This document shows positions 52,071 to 60,478 of a DNA stretch of 64,000 nt, piece after piece. Each line of letters starts with the position of its first letter. Position 1 is the stretch's first letter. The position numbers were made by a program, and so were the translations under genes. The DNA lies in contig NZ_OY760438.1 of assembly GCF_963663625.1 (NCBI RefSeq), forward strand, positions 682,001-746,000. Direction: 5' to 3'. Origin of the DNA: an uncultured Ilyobacter sp. (GTDB lineage Bacteria; Fusobacteriota; Fusobacteriia; Fusobacteriales; Fusobacteriaceae). The notes beneath the pieces were generated by a model. It was not told the DNA's origin. It ran no database searches and saw nothing but the letters and a program-made list of their open reading frames with translations.

Positions 52071-53745
52071 ATTCCCTCCCCGACTTCACAAGAAAACTTA
52101 TCTTTGTTCCTTTTTTTAGCCTTTCTATCTCTAGACCCTTGCCGTACAAGAGTTTGATTCTGCTATGTACATTATATAGTCCTATCCTCTCAGGTTTTTT
52201 GTCTTCAGAGTTTATTCTCTCTATTATCCTTTCATCTATACCGGCTCCGTCATCCTCTATTTCCACTTTGAGGTCTTTTCCATCCCTGTAGGCCTTTATC
52301 CAGACATTCCCAGCATGGGAACTTTTCAAAATACCGTGTTTTATGGAATTTTCTACAAGAGGTTGTATTATAAGACTAGGTATCATGCGACCTTTTATCT
52401 CTTCTTCTATAAAATAATAGACGTTTATTTTCCCATTGAACCTAGCTTGTTCTATATTGACATAAGCCTTTACCTGTTCGAGTTCTTTTTCAAGTGTCAC
52501 AGGTTTATCGCCGCTCTCAATATTAAACCTGAGATAAGTAGACAGATTTATTATTATCTCTCTGGCCTTAGATGGGTCCATCCTTACAAAAGAGGAGACT
52601 GTGTGAAGTGCATTAAAAAGAAAATGCGGATTTATCTGTGCCTGCAATGCACGGAGTTCTGATTTTGCAGCCATCTCCTTCAATCTTTCTATACGGCTTA
52701 TTTCTAACTGAGTAGATATGAGCTGCGAGAGTCCCTCTGCTAAATATCTGTTTCTAGAAGACAGCAAACTGTTCTCTGCATAGTATATTTTTAAGGTCCC
52801 CACAACTTTTTCAGCTTCTTTTAAAGGTGTAATAATGGCTGAATGAATATCTTTCAAACCACAGTAAAATTTGATTTCATCATTATTGCTTTCGATGACC
52901 AGTAATTTTCCAGAGGCAAGTACTTTTTTGGTAGCCTCACTTACAATCTCTTTATGAGTCAATAGATACTCTGGATCATCACTATAATTTGCCAGAATAT
53001 ACTCCTGATCTGTTATTATTACCACCTTGGCCCCTAAGGATTCCTGTATAACGCGGCATACATTTTTAAGTGAATTGCTGTTCAGCTCCCTGAAGAATGG
53101 AAGTGTTTTATTTGCAATTTCCAGAGCAAGTTTAGACTGTTCTCCCGCCATCTTTTCCTTATCTTCCTGTATACTTTCTGTTATTGCTATGACAATAGAT
53201 ACCCCTAAGGCATTTGCAAGAACCATAGGGACATATATATTCCTTACTATATCCTGAGCTAAATGAGATGGCCTTGACATTATGAGTATAAAAGCCATAC
53301 TTATATTTTCTACTATAACTCCAGCTAAAAAACCATAAAGCTTTCGGTTGTTCACCCCTATATTCTTATAAAGAAGTCCAGATAAAACTCCTCCTATAAT
53401 AGTAGCTATTCCACAGGGAATGGCCGTTATACCATCCATATCAATAAGAACTCTATGGATACCTGCTATCACTCCTGCAGTTATACCCACTACAGGCCCT
53501 CCCAGTATCCCTCCAACTACTACCCCTATATTCCTAGTGTTTGCTATGGCGCCGTTGTAGTCTACACCTACGTATGTCCCCAATATGGCCATGGTAGAAA
53601 ATACCAACGACAGTATCACCTTGTCCCTGCTTTCAAAGGCTTCCTTTTCAATTATTTTTCTGAAGGCCTTTAGCCTAGAAAGAAAAAATGCTATTGTAAT
53701 AGTATAGCCTATATTGTTTAAAAGATGATTGAATAATTGAAGCAT
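52048..53745 (-). CDS. LytS-type sensor histidine kinase
   Basis: 565 residues. An N-terminal 5TM receptor (5TMR-LYT, about 1-190; VVGGILGGPVVGITAG), a GAF-like domain (about 215-345), then the His_kinase domain with the phosphorylated His in QINPHFLFNALH (about 373) and an ATPase lid (IQPLVENSIKHG). It controls the overlapping LytTR gene. The neighbouring ThrE-type exporter is transcribed divergently from just upstream. Confidence 0.93.
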   Translation of the reverse strand: MLQLFNHLLNNIGYTITIAFFLSRLKAFRKIIEKEAFESRDKVILSLVFSTMAILGTYVGVDYNGAIANTRNIGVVVGGILGGPVVGITAGVIAGIHRVLIDMDGITAIPCGIATIIGGVLSGLLYKNIGVNNRKLYGFLAGVIVENISMAFILIMSRPSHLAQDIVRNIYVPMVLANALGVSIVIAITESIQEDKEKMAGEQSKLALEIANKTLPFFRELNSNSLKNVCRVIQESLGAKVVIITDQEYILANYSDDPEYLLTHKEIVSEATKKVLASGKLLVIESNNDEIKFYCGLKDIHSAIITPLKEAEKVVGTLKIYYAENSLLSSRNRYLAEGLSQLISTQLEISRIERLKEMAAKSELRALQAQINPHFLFNALHTVSSFVRMDPSKAREIIINLSTYLRFNIESGDKPVTLEKELEQVKAYVNIEQARFNGKINVYYFIEEEIKGRMIPSLIIQPLVENSIKHGILKSSHAGNVWIKAYRDGKDLKVEIEDDGAGIDERIIERINSEDKKPERIGLYNVHSRIKLLYGKGLEIERLKKGTKISFLVKSGREYEMYNSR

Positions 53746-53993
53746 AAATTACCAACTCCATAACTTTATTATAGGACATTGTATCTTATTTACAAATTAT
53801 TGTCCACTTTATAGACCATCTACTAATTTTAGCTTTTTCATGGTTTCTCTTATCACAGCCCTCAAACTCTAAATATCTTAACAATAGAGTAAATAAAATT
53901 AATTTTGCATGTACATATTATAAAAACTGTTGAAATATTTAGATTAATTACTTATACTTTAACTGCTAAAGATTTTTTATTAGGAGATGGCAG

Positions 53994-54734
53994 ATGATTA
54001 AAGATAAAATATTAAAAGTCTCCACCTATGCAGGAAAAATAATTTTAGAAAATGGCGGAGAGACTTACAGGGTGGAAAATACCGTATGCAAAATATGTGA
54101 AACGTACGGCTATACTGCCGACTGTTTTGCCACTCTTACCGGAATAATGGCCTCATTAGAAGATCAAGAGGGCAATATTTCATCGATAATAGTCAGGATT
54201 TCAAAACGTGGTACAAATCTCGACAGAATACACAGAGTTAACATCCTGTCTAGGGAAGCTCACAGATATACTCCTGAGGAGCTCATGAAATCTCTAAAAT
54301 CCATTGAACTTGAAAAACGTTACCCTATGCATCTTAATTTTTTGGCATATGCCTTTTGCGCCGCATCTTTTTCAGTTATTTTTGGAGGAACCTACAGAGA
54401 TTTCATTGTTGCAATGATTATAGGGGGAGTCCTAAATATTTTTACATATTTATCAAACAAACTAGAGATCAATAATTTTATTGTTAATAGTGTCGGCGGT
54501 GCCATATGTGCCTTCATAGGAACCTTTTTTATGAAAATAGGAGTGGCTGATAACCTTGATAAAATAATCATAGGCTCACTCATGCTTTTAGTTCCGGGAA
54601 TGGCTCTTACAAATGCCGTAAGGGATATTATTGCAGGAGACTTCATGGCGGGAATGGCCCGTGGAGTAGAGGCCCTACTTATCGCCACCTCTTTGGCAAT
54701 AGGGACTGGAGCTGTTCTTACATTAATGTTATAA
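53994..54734 (+). CDS. ThrE-type exporter, large subunit (DUF1212)
   Basis: 246 residues. The cytoplasmic N-terminal half has the hydrolase-like motif ENGGETYRVENTV; five membrane helices follow. It forms a split ThrE transporter with the next gene. The family exports threonine, serine or, in some bacteria, dicarboxylates. AGGAG precedes the ATG. Confidence 0.88.
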   Translation: MIKDKILKVSTYAGKIILENGGETYRVENTVCKICETYGYTADCFATLTGIMASLEDQEGNISSIIVRISKRGTNLDRIHRVNILSREAHRYTPEELMKSLKSIELEKRYPMHLNFLAYAFCAASFSVIFGGTYRDFIVAMIIGGVLNIFTYLSNKLEINNFIVNSVGGAICAFIGTFFMKIGVADNLDKIIIGSLMLLVPGMALTNAVRDIIAGDFMAGMARGVEALLIATSLAIGTGAVLTLML

Positions 54735-54749
54735 TTTTGGAGGTCTATT

Positions 54750-55205
54750 ATGATAAAGCAGGTTTTGTTTTCTGTATTTGCCACATTTTGTTTTGCCATA
54801 ATTTTCAATATCAGGGGTAGGAAACTTTTCTTCACCTCTATAGGAGGCGGTATAAGCTGGCTCACCTATCTTTTATGTATTAATGCAGGGTATTCCATAT
54901 CCTTCTCATATTTTTTATCCTCGATAGCCCTGACTCTATTCTCTGAGATTTTTGCAAGGCATCTTGAAACTCCGGTTACCACAATCCTCATCTGCGGACT
55001 CATCCCCCTTGTCCCAGGAGGAGGTATATACTATACCATGTATAATATTATAAAAGAAAAACCTTTGGAAGCATTTTCAAAAGGCATAGAAACTTTTCTT
55101 ATATCATGTTCTCTGGCCATGGGGATTGTATTTGTAACGTCCTTCATAAAAATAATAAAAGATATTCACAGAAAAAAACTAATCACAAGGATAGTTTCTA
55201 AATAA
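54750..55205 (+). CDS. ThrE-type exporter, small subunit (DUF3815)
   Basis: 151 residues with about four to five membrane helices, matching the second membrane half of ThrE (IRGRKLFFTSIGGGISWL, and LIPLVPGGGIYYTMYNI). GGAGG precedes the ATG, 15 bases after the large-subunit stop. The two form one operon ended by the terminator at 55213-55240. Confidence 0.88.
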   Translation: MIKQVLFSVFATFCFAIIFNIRGRKLFFTSIGGGISWLTYLLCINAGYSISFSYFLSSIALTLFSEIFARHLETPVTTILICGLIPLVPGGGIYYTMYNIIKEKPLEAFSKGIETFLISCSLAMGIVFVTSFIKIIKDIHRKKLITRIVSK

Positions 55206-55212
55206 CACCAAT

Positions 55213-55240
55213 AAAAAAGCTCTTTTAAGGGAGCTTTTTT
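55213..55240. terminator. Bidirectional terminator
   Basis: AAAAAAGCTC (55213-55222) pairs with GAGCTTTTTT (55231-55240), between the convergent ThrE and OLD genes. Confidence 0.88.
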
Positions 55241-55263
55241 ATTCTCCAGATTTATTCAGGCTC

Positions 55264-56613
55264 TTATTTAAATATTTTTTCAACCTTGATTTTGAGCTTA
55301 TCTGGTATGACATAATCTTTTGACATCACTCTTTTCAGTGCCATAAAAGGTTTATGCCTATAGTTTCTTTTCTCTCTGTCAGTACTTTCTATCTCTTCTT
55401 CTATATCATTTTCAAACTCCACGTAACTTCCTATAGAATAATTTATACTTCTCTGAATCCCCTTATTTTTATATTCTGCGTTTTCCTTGTCATATTCGGC
55501 TCTCCAACTGTGATTGTCTTTATCATACACAGCTACATAAGGTATTTTGAATCCATTCAAAAGACGTATAAACTGCGGGATAGTGCTTTTACTTCCGCAC
55601 TCTATTATAGAATATTCATATTTGTATACCCCTATACATTCTGCCAAATACGGTAGAAGTATTTTATCTGTCTGTCCCTCAACGAGGATCACTTTTTTTG
55701 CAAAAAAGAGTTCACTCCTATCTGGATTTATCCAGTAATTCATGTTGAACCTTTTGACTTCATCTCTGGAAAAAAGGTTTTTCCTGTTTTGAAATACCTT
55801 AGTCCCTCTTTCATCCCGCCTCACTATACATATGGATCTGTATTGCTTCAGACCTACAAAGTTGCTTGAATGGGTGCAGACATATATCTGAGTACCATAT
55901 TTAGACAGATGAATAAGTGTGTTGTAGAGCTCCCTCTCCGCCTGGGGATGCAGATAAAGTTCCGGTTCTTCGTAGAGAATCATGGTGCTCCCTAGTATGC
56001 TTCTGTTTTTCTTCCGTGATTCTCTAGAGAGAATTCTGGCAATATTAAATATCACGTTTCTTTGTAGACCTTTGCTTGCATAATCTTCTTGCAAAACTGA
56101 ATAAGTGCTCATTATTTCACCAATAATCTCTCTGTCACAAGCACCCTCGCTGTCAAGAACGCTCAAAAGTTTTTTATAAAAAAATTCAGTAAGTTCCTTT
56201 GATGTGGCTGCAACCGAAGGGATAAAAACCACCTCTATATTTTTTATGATATCCCTGTAATCAGTCCATCCTATTTCTACACTCTTATACTCTTTGAGCA
56301 CTTCATAAGTGAACCCATCATCTCCTTCTTTTATTTTGAGTACAAGTTCATCATTTTTATCTAGGTAGGGTTTCAATTTTTTTAGTTTTTCAATGGAAAC
56401 TATCTGAAATTTACCCTCTATCTCTACTATTCCCCCGTCCCTTCTCTTATCTTTTTTTCTATAGTTGCGTTCTCCTAGAAAAAACAGTATTGCAGAAAAA
56501 ATACTAGATTTCCCGTGGTTGGCTCCACCTATTAGCAACATGAGATTCTCTAGCTCTATACTTTCGTTTTCTATTGATTTCCAATTTTTTATATTTATTT
56601 TTTTTAGGTACAT
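55264..56613 (-). CDS. OLD-family ATPase/TOPRIM nuclease, class 1
   Basis: 449 residues, shorter than lambda-type OLD (about 580). ATPase: Walker A GGANHGKSS (29-37), Walker B ILYEEPELYLHP (212-223) and switch H248. TOPRIM nuclease: E312 in ILVEGQTDK and D364-x-D366 in AVYDKDNH. No UvrD-like helicase gene is next to it, so it is not Gabija. Solitary class 1 OLD proteins are linked to phage exclusion and DNA repair; the role here is not shown. AAGGAGGG precedes the ATG. Confidence 0.85.
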   Translation of the reverse strand: MYLKKINIKNWKSIENESIELENLMLLIGGANHGKSSIFSAILFFLGERNYRKKDKRRDGGIVEIEGKFQIVSIEKLKKLKPYLDKNDELVLKIKEGDDGFTYEVLKEYKSVEIGWTDYRDIIKNIEVVFIPSVAATSKELTEFFYKKLLSVLDSEGACDREIIGEIMSTYSVLQEDYASKGLQRNVIFNIARILSRESRKKNRSILGSTMILYEEPELYLHPQAERELYNTLIHLSKYGTQIYVCTHSSNFVGLKQYRSICIVRRDERGTKVFQNRKNLFSRDEVKRFNMNYWINPDRSELFFAKKVILVEGQTDKILLPYLAECIGVYKYEYSIIECGSKSTIPQFIRLLNGFKIPYVAVYDKDNHSWRAEYDKENAEYKNKGIQRSINYSIGSYVEFENDIEEEIESTDREKRNYRHKPFMALKRVMSKDYVIPDKLKIKVEKIFK

Positions 56614-56717
56614 AAAATTAACTCCCTCCTTACATATTTTGTATTTACATAATTTTATGTATCAAAACACTTTTATAAAAAATACAGCACATTTTCAGAT
56701 CTTTATTTATTTTTATT

Positions 56718-56736
56718 TTCGAAAGAATATTTCGAA
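56718..56736. repeat. Inverted repeat upstream of the OLD nuclease gene
   Basis: TTCGAAA-GAATA-TTTCGAA: perfect 7-base arms, about 105 bases before the start of the OLD gene. Possible operator. Confidence 0.4.
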
Positions 56737-56824
56737 ATCAAAGTTGATTTCCTTTAAATGACAGAGAGAGGCCCCTTAGGACCCCTCTCAATTCTTTAAA
56801 ATATTAATTCCATTCTCAGACAGA

Positions 56825-57814
56825 TTATCCTTTATGAGCGATTATTACCCTGCCTATGAGTCTGCCGTTTAGCATATTTTCCACTTCGTCAAAAATGCCA
56901 TCAATACCAACCTCTTTTATTCCTGACTCGAGATCAGATCCTTTCCAATCTCTTGATATAAGACTCCATATTTTTTCCCTTTTCTCTTTTGGGCACTGCA
57001 CAGAGTCGATCCCCACTAATTTTACGCCCCTCAGTATAAATGGATATACCGTCGCAGAAGGCAGCTCTCCTCCTGCCACATTTCCGCATGTAGTAACTAC
57101 TCCTGCATAGTTCAATGATCTTATAGCCGTTGAAAGTGGATTCCCTCCCACCGTGTCTACGACTCCTGCCCAACTTTGCTTTAGAAGTGCTTTACCGCTC
57201 TTATCGTCTAGCAGATCTCTGTTTACTATATCGTCCGCCCCAAGTTTCATTGCCAGCTCTTTCTCTTGATCACTATTAATTACTGCAGTTACCTGATATC
57301 CCATTTTTGATAAAAATCTTACTGCATGACTCCCTACTCCTCCTGTTCCACCACTTACAAGGATCTTTCCGTCTTCCGGTTTCACATCTTTTATTAATTC
57401 ATAAACTGAAAGTCCAGCAGTAAATCCAGCAGTTCCATAGATCATTGCTTCCTTCAAAGAAAGATTTTCAGGTCTTTTTATTACCCATTCACCTGGAACT
57501 CTTATATACTCTCCAAAACCTCCGTCAGTGTTCATCCCAAGGTCAAACCCAGTCAATATAACTTCATCACCAGGTTTAAAATCAGAAGTTCTACACTCTG
57601 TTACCACTCCTGCAGCATCTATTCCAGGTGTATGAGGATAATTTCTAGTCACGCCCCTGTTTCCTATACAAGATAGAGCATCTTTATAGTTTAACGAAGA
57701 ATACTTCACTTTGATTATTACATCTCCCTCTGGAAGGTCCTCTATACCTCTTTCCACTATTTTTTTTACAAACTCTCCATTTTCCTCAAATATTCTGACT
57801 GCTCTAAATTTCAT
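56825..57814 (-). CDS. YhdH/AcuI-type acrylyl-CoA (quinone) reductase
   Basis: 329 residues from ATG 57814 with AGGAGGG in front. Zinc-free medium-chain reductase: SLNYKDALSC near the start, and NADPH loop SGGTGGVGSHAVRFL at about 155-169. The YhdH/AcuI group reduces acryloyl-CoA to propionyl-CoA, which is attractive in a propionate-forming or DMSP-exposed marine anaerobe. That is inference, as no DMSP genes are near. Single gene. Confidence 0.88.
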   Translation of the reverse strand: MKFRAVRIFEENGEFVKKIVERGIEDLPEGDVIIKVKYSSLNYKDALSCIGNRGVTRNYPHTPGIDAAGVVTECRTSDFKPGDEVILTGFDLGMNTDGGFGEYIRVPGEWVIKRPENLSLKEAMIYGTAGFTAGLSVYELIKDVKPEDGKILVSGGTGGVGSHAVRFLSKMGYQVTAVINSDQEKELAMKLGADDIVNRDLLDDKSGKALLKQSWAGVVDTVGGNPLSTAIRSLNYAGVVTTCGNVAGGELPSATVYPFILRGVKLVGIDSVQCPKEKREKIWSLISRDWKGSDLESGIKEVGIDGIFDEVENMLNGRLIGRVIIAHKG

Positions 57815-58259
57815 AATCACCCTCCTGCATTTTAGTTCGATTTCGTACTACAATTTTACATCCAATTTTTCGTTTTGTCAATATAATTTACTCTTTTTCA
57901 AAATTCCTAAAAAGACACATTTGAAAATGTCTGATTCCAATGGAGATTATATTCAATTTGGTTTTATAAACTCCTTTATAATTATTTTATGACGGTAAAA
58001 TTACCCTTCCTTCATAATTGATTTGCCTGGATAAAATAACAGATAAAAATACAGATAGTAAGATTCTGACTTAACAATCATATAAATTGCAATAAAAGGG
58101 TCTCTTCAAAATTACGTTCAAATTATATTTAAAGCCATTAATAGTCTCCATTTAAAGTTCTTTCTGCGTATTTAAGCAATTCAACGATCACGTGTAAAAT
58201 TCTATATGAAAATTTATTTTTTATGGTATGATATAAAAAAAATAGGCAGGTAATTATTT
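57815..58259. other. Intergenic region between YhdH and GntR genes
   Basis: 445 bases with two divergent promoters: the YhdH promoter (57853-57881, minus) and a weaker one for the GntR gene (TATGAT at 58227-58232). No further structure was recognised. Confidence 0.5.
57853..57881 (-). promoter_or_regulatory. Promoter of the YhdH-type reductase gene
   Basis: Minus strand: TTGACA (57881-57876), 17-base spacer, TAAAAT (57858-57853), about 40 bases before the start. Confidence 0.75.
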
Positions 58260-58991
58260 ATGATTGATAGAAATTCAAGAACACCTATATATGTCCAAAT
58301 AGAAAAATATTTTTTAGAGTTAATTCAAGAAAATAAAATAAAAGTCGGAGAGCAGTTTCCATCTGAGACTGTTCTGTCAAAAGAACTCGGTGTAAGCAGG
58401 ATGACAATAAGACAGGCAATCAATAACCTTGTTATAAACGGTTATCTCGTTAGAAGTAGAGGAAAAGGGACTTTCGTAAAAGAAAGAGATACTAAAAAAA
58501 TAGAGTTACCATTAGATAAACTTCGAAGTTTTTCAAAAGAAGTCCAAAAATACGGGAAAGAACCTGTAAATATAGTTGTGGTGTTTAAATTGACAGAAGC
58601 CCCATTAAATATAGCAAAAATTTTAAAAATAACAGAGAGGGAAAAAGTTTTCTACATTGAAAGACTCAGGTGTTTGGGCGACGTACCTGCAGTGTTAGAA
58701 CAGACATATATGCGCAATGATCTCTTTGAAGACCTCACTGAGGATGTCATACTCTCTTCAAAATACAAGTATATTCAAGAAAAGGGTTATAAAATAAAAG
58801 AAAGTAAGAGAGAAATTATGGCCGAAATTCCATTGGAAAATGTTGCAAGCCTCTTAAAATTAAATAGAAATGAACCTGTTCTTAAGGCTAAATCTATAAC
58901 TTTTTTAACTGATGGAACTCCCTTTGAATATTCAGAAATAAGCTATAATCAAAAGAAATATAAGTTTACTCTGATAGCAGAATACGATTGA
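58260..58991 (+). CDS. GntR-family (HutC/UTRA) regulator of the PTS locus
   Basis: 243 residues. N-terminal winged helix (PIYVQIEKYFLELI, FPSETVLSKELGVSRMTIRQAI, RGKGTFV) and a UTRA effector domain (about 85-243). UTRA domains sense phosphorylated sugars in TreR and MngR. It sits at the head of the PTS genes and probably represses the promoter at 59027 through the palindrome at 59059-59072. Confidence 0.9.
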   Translation: MIDRNSRTPIYVQIEKYFLELIQENKIKVGEQFPSETVLSKELGVSRMTIRQAINNLVINGYLVRSRGKGTFVKERDTKKIELPLDKLRSFSKEVQKYGKEPVNIVVVFKLTEAPLNIAKILKITEREKVFYIERLRCLGDVPAVLEQTYMRNDLFEDLTEDVILSSKYKYIQEKGYKIKESKREIMAEIPLENVASLLKLNRNEPVLKAKSITFLTDGTPFEYSEISYNQKKYKFTLIAEYD

Positions 58992-59026
58992 AAAATACAA
59001 TTTCTGTTCTTAAAAATAACTTTTTG

Positions 59027-59072
59027 TTGACAGAATTGTTTTTTTCAACTATACTTGGATTGTCTAGACAAT
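59027..59072 (+). promoter_or_regulatory. Promoter and palindromic operator of the PTS locus
   Basis: TTGACA at 59027-59032, 17-base spacer, TATACT at 59050-59055. ATTGTCTAGACAAT at 59059-59072 is a perfect 14-base palindrome over the expected transcription start, followed by TAGACAAT as a further half site. It is a very likely binding site of the GntR protein. Confidence 0.8.
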
Positions 59073-59128
59073 TAGACAATGTGGGAATTCATAAAATTTA
59101 TAATAAATTTTTCAAAAGGAGTGGAATG

Positions 59129-60454
59129 ATGGAGAAAAGATTTAATATTGTGTTGGTCGGTGGAGGATCTACATGGACTCCCGGAATTTTAAAGGCGATT
59201 TGTAAGAAGCAGAAAGATTTTCCTTTAGCGAGTATAGTTTTATATGATGTTGATGGAGAAAGGCAAGAAGTTATTGGGCAGTTTGGAGAAATTCTTTTTA
59301 AAGAAGAATATCCAGAAGCAAAATTTATTTATACAACAGATAAAAAGATAGCTTTTACAGATATGGATTTTGTATTCTGCCAAATGAGGACAGGCGGATA
59401 TCCAATGAGAGAACTAGATGAAAAAATTCCTCTAAGCGAGGGTGTTATTGGTCAAGAAACCTGTGGTCCAGGAGGATTTGCATATGGTATGAGATCAATA
59501 AAAGATATGGTAGAATTAGTTAATGATGTAAGAGAACTGTCTCCTGACGCCTGGATACTAAACTATACAAATCCTGCAGCTATTGTAGCAGATGCTTTGA
59601 ACAGGGTATTTCCTGACGATAAAAAAATTCTCAACATCTGTGATCAGCCAGTGAATCTTTTAAGGTCATATGGAAGGTTGCTTGATATGGATCCGAATGA
59701 ATTTGAACCTGTATATTTTGGGCTTAACCATTTTGGATGGTTTACACACCTGTACAACAAAGATGGTGTAGACATGGCACCTAAATTAAAGGAAATAATC
59801 ACAACCGGGGGATTTATTCCCGTAGATGCTGAGCAGAGAGACCAGTCTTGGCTCGATACATACGCAATGGTTAGGGATATGCTGGTAGATTTCCCAGAGT
59901 ATCTACCGAATACTTACCTTCAGTACTATCTCTACCCTGATTATAAAGCAAATAAGTTAGATCCTGATTATACAAGGGCTAACGAGGTAATGAATGGAAG
60001 AGAAAAAAGAGTATTTCAGGAGTGTAGAGATGCTGTAAATGCCGGAACAACAAGGCTTTCTGATGTAGTTCACAATGATGCTCATGGTGATATGATTGTT
60101 GAGGTAGCGGAAGCTATCGCATTCAATAAAAATAAAACATATATTGTTATTGTTCAAAACAATGGACTTGTTGAAAATGTCCCTAACGATGCCATGGTAG
60201 AAGTAGCTGCGTCACTGGGGATAAATGGTCCGAAACCTTATGGTGTTGGTAAAATAGATACTTTTTATAAAGCCATGGTAGAAAATCAATTTGCCTATGA
60301 GAGACTGACAGTGGAAGCTTATTTTGAAGGGTCATATAATAAAGCCCTAAAAGCACTTACACTAAACAGAACTGTTGTTGATGCAAAAAAAGCAAGGAAA
60401 ATACTGGATAAACTTATTGCTGCCAACAAGGGATACTGGCCTGAATTAGTATAG
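59129..60454 (+). CDS. GH4 6-phospho-alpha-glucosidase
   Basis: 441 residues. The frame is open from 58988, but that part covers the promoter and operator; GGAG at 59118-59121 fits ATG 59129 (or 59126). NAD-binding VGGGSTWTPG at the N-terminus; manganese ligands Cys in NICDQP and His in GLNHFGWF; GQETCGPGG. The C-D-x-P form marks alpha-specific members such as Fusobacterium MalH, against C-N-x-P of beta enzymes. It hydrolyses a 6-phospho-alpha-glucoside to glucose 6-phosphate plus aglycone by NAD-dependent redox chemistry. First gene of the operon. Confidence 0.9.
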   Translation: MEKRFNIVLVGGGSTWTPGILKAICKKQKDFPLASIVLYDVDGERQEVIGQFGEILFKEEYPEAKFIYTTDKKIAFTDMDFVFCQMRTGGYPMRELDEKIPLSEGVIGQETCGPGGFAYGMRSIKDMVELVNDVRELSPDAWILNYTNPAAIVADALNRVFPDDKKILNICDQPVNLLRSYGRLLDMDPNEFEPVYFGLNHFGWFTHLYNKDGVDMAPKLKEIITTGGFIPVDAEQRDQSWLDTYAMVRDMLVDFPEYLPNTYLQYYLYPDYKANKLDPDYTRANEVMNGREKRVFQECRDAVNAGTTRLSDVVHNDAHGDMIVEVAEAIAFNKNKTYIVIVQNNGLVENVPNDAMVEVAASLGINGPKPYGVGKIDTFYKAMVENQFAYERLTVEAYFEGSYNKALKALTLNRTVVDAKKARKILDKLIAANKGYWPELV

Positions 60455-60478
60455 AATAACTTAAAATAGGGGTGGATT

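Noticed and set aside
53746-53993. Paired LytTR binding sites between lytS and the ThrE gene
   Set aside because: TTATTATAGGACATTG and nearby partial repeats are too degenerate to call without a motif model.
55264-56613. Gabija defence system (GajA)
   Set aside because: The OLD-like protein is shorter, and there is no UvrD-like GajB gene on either side.
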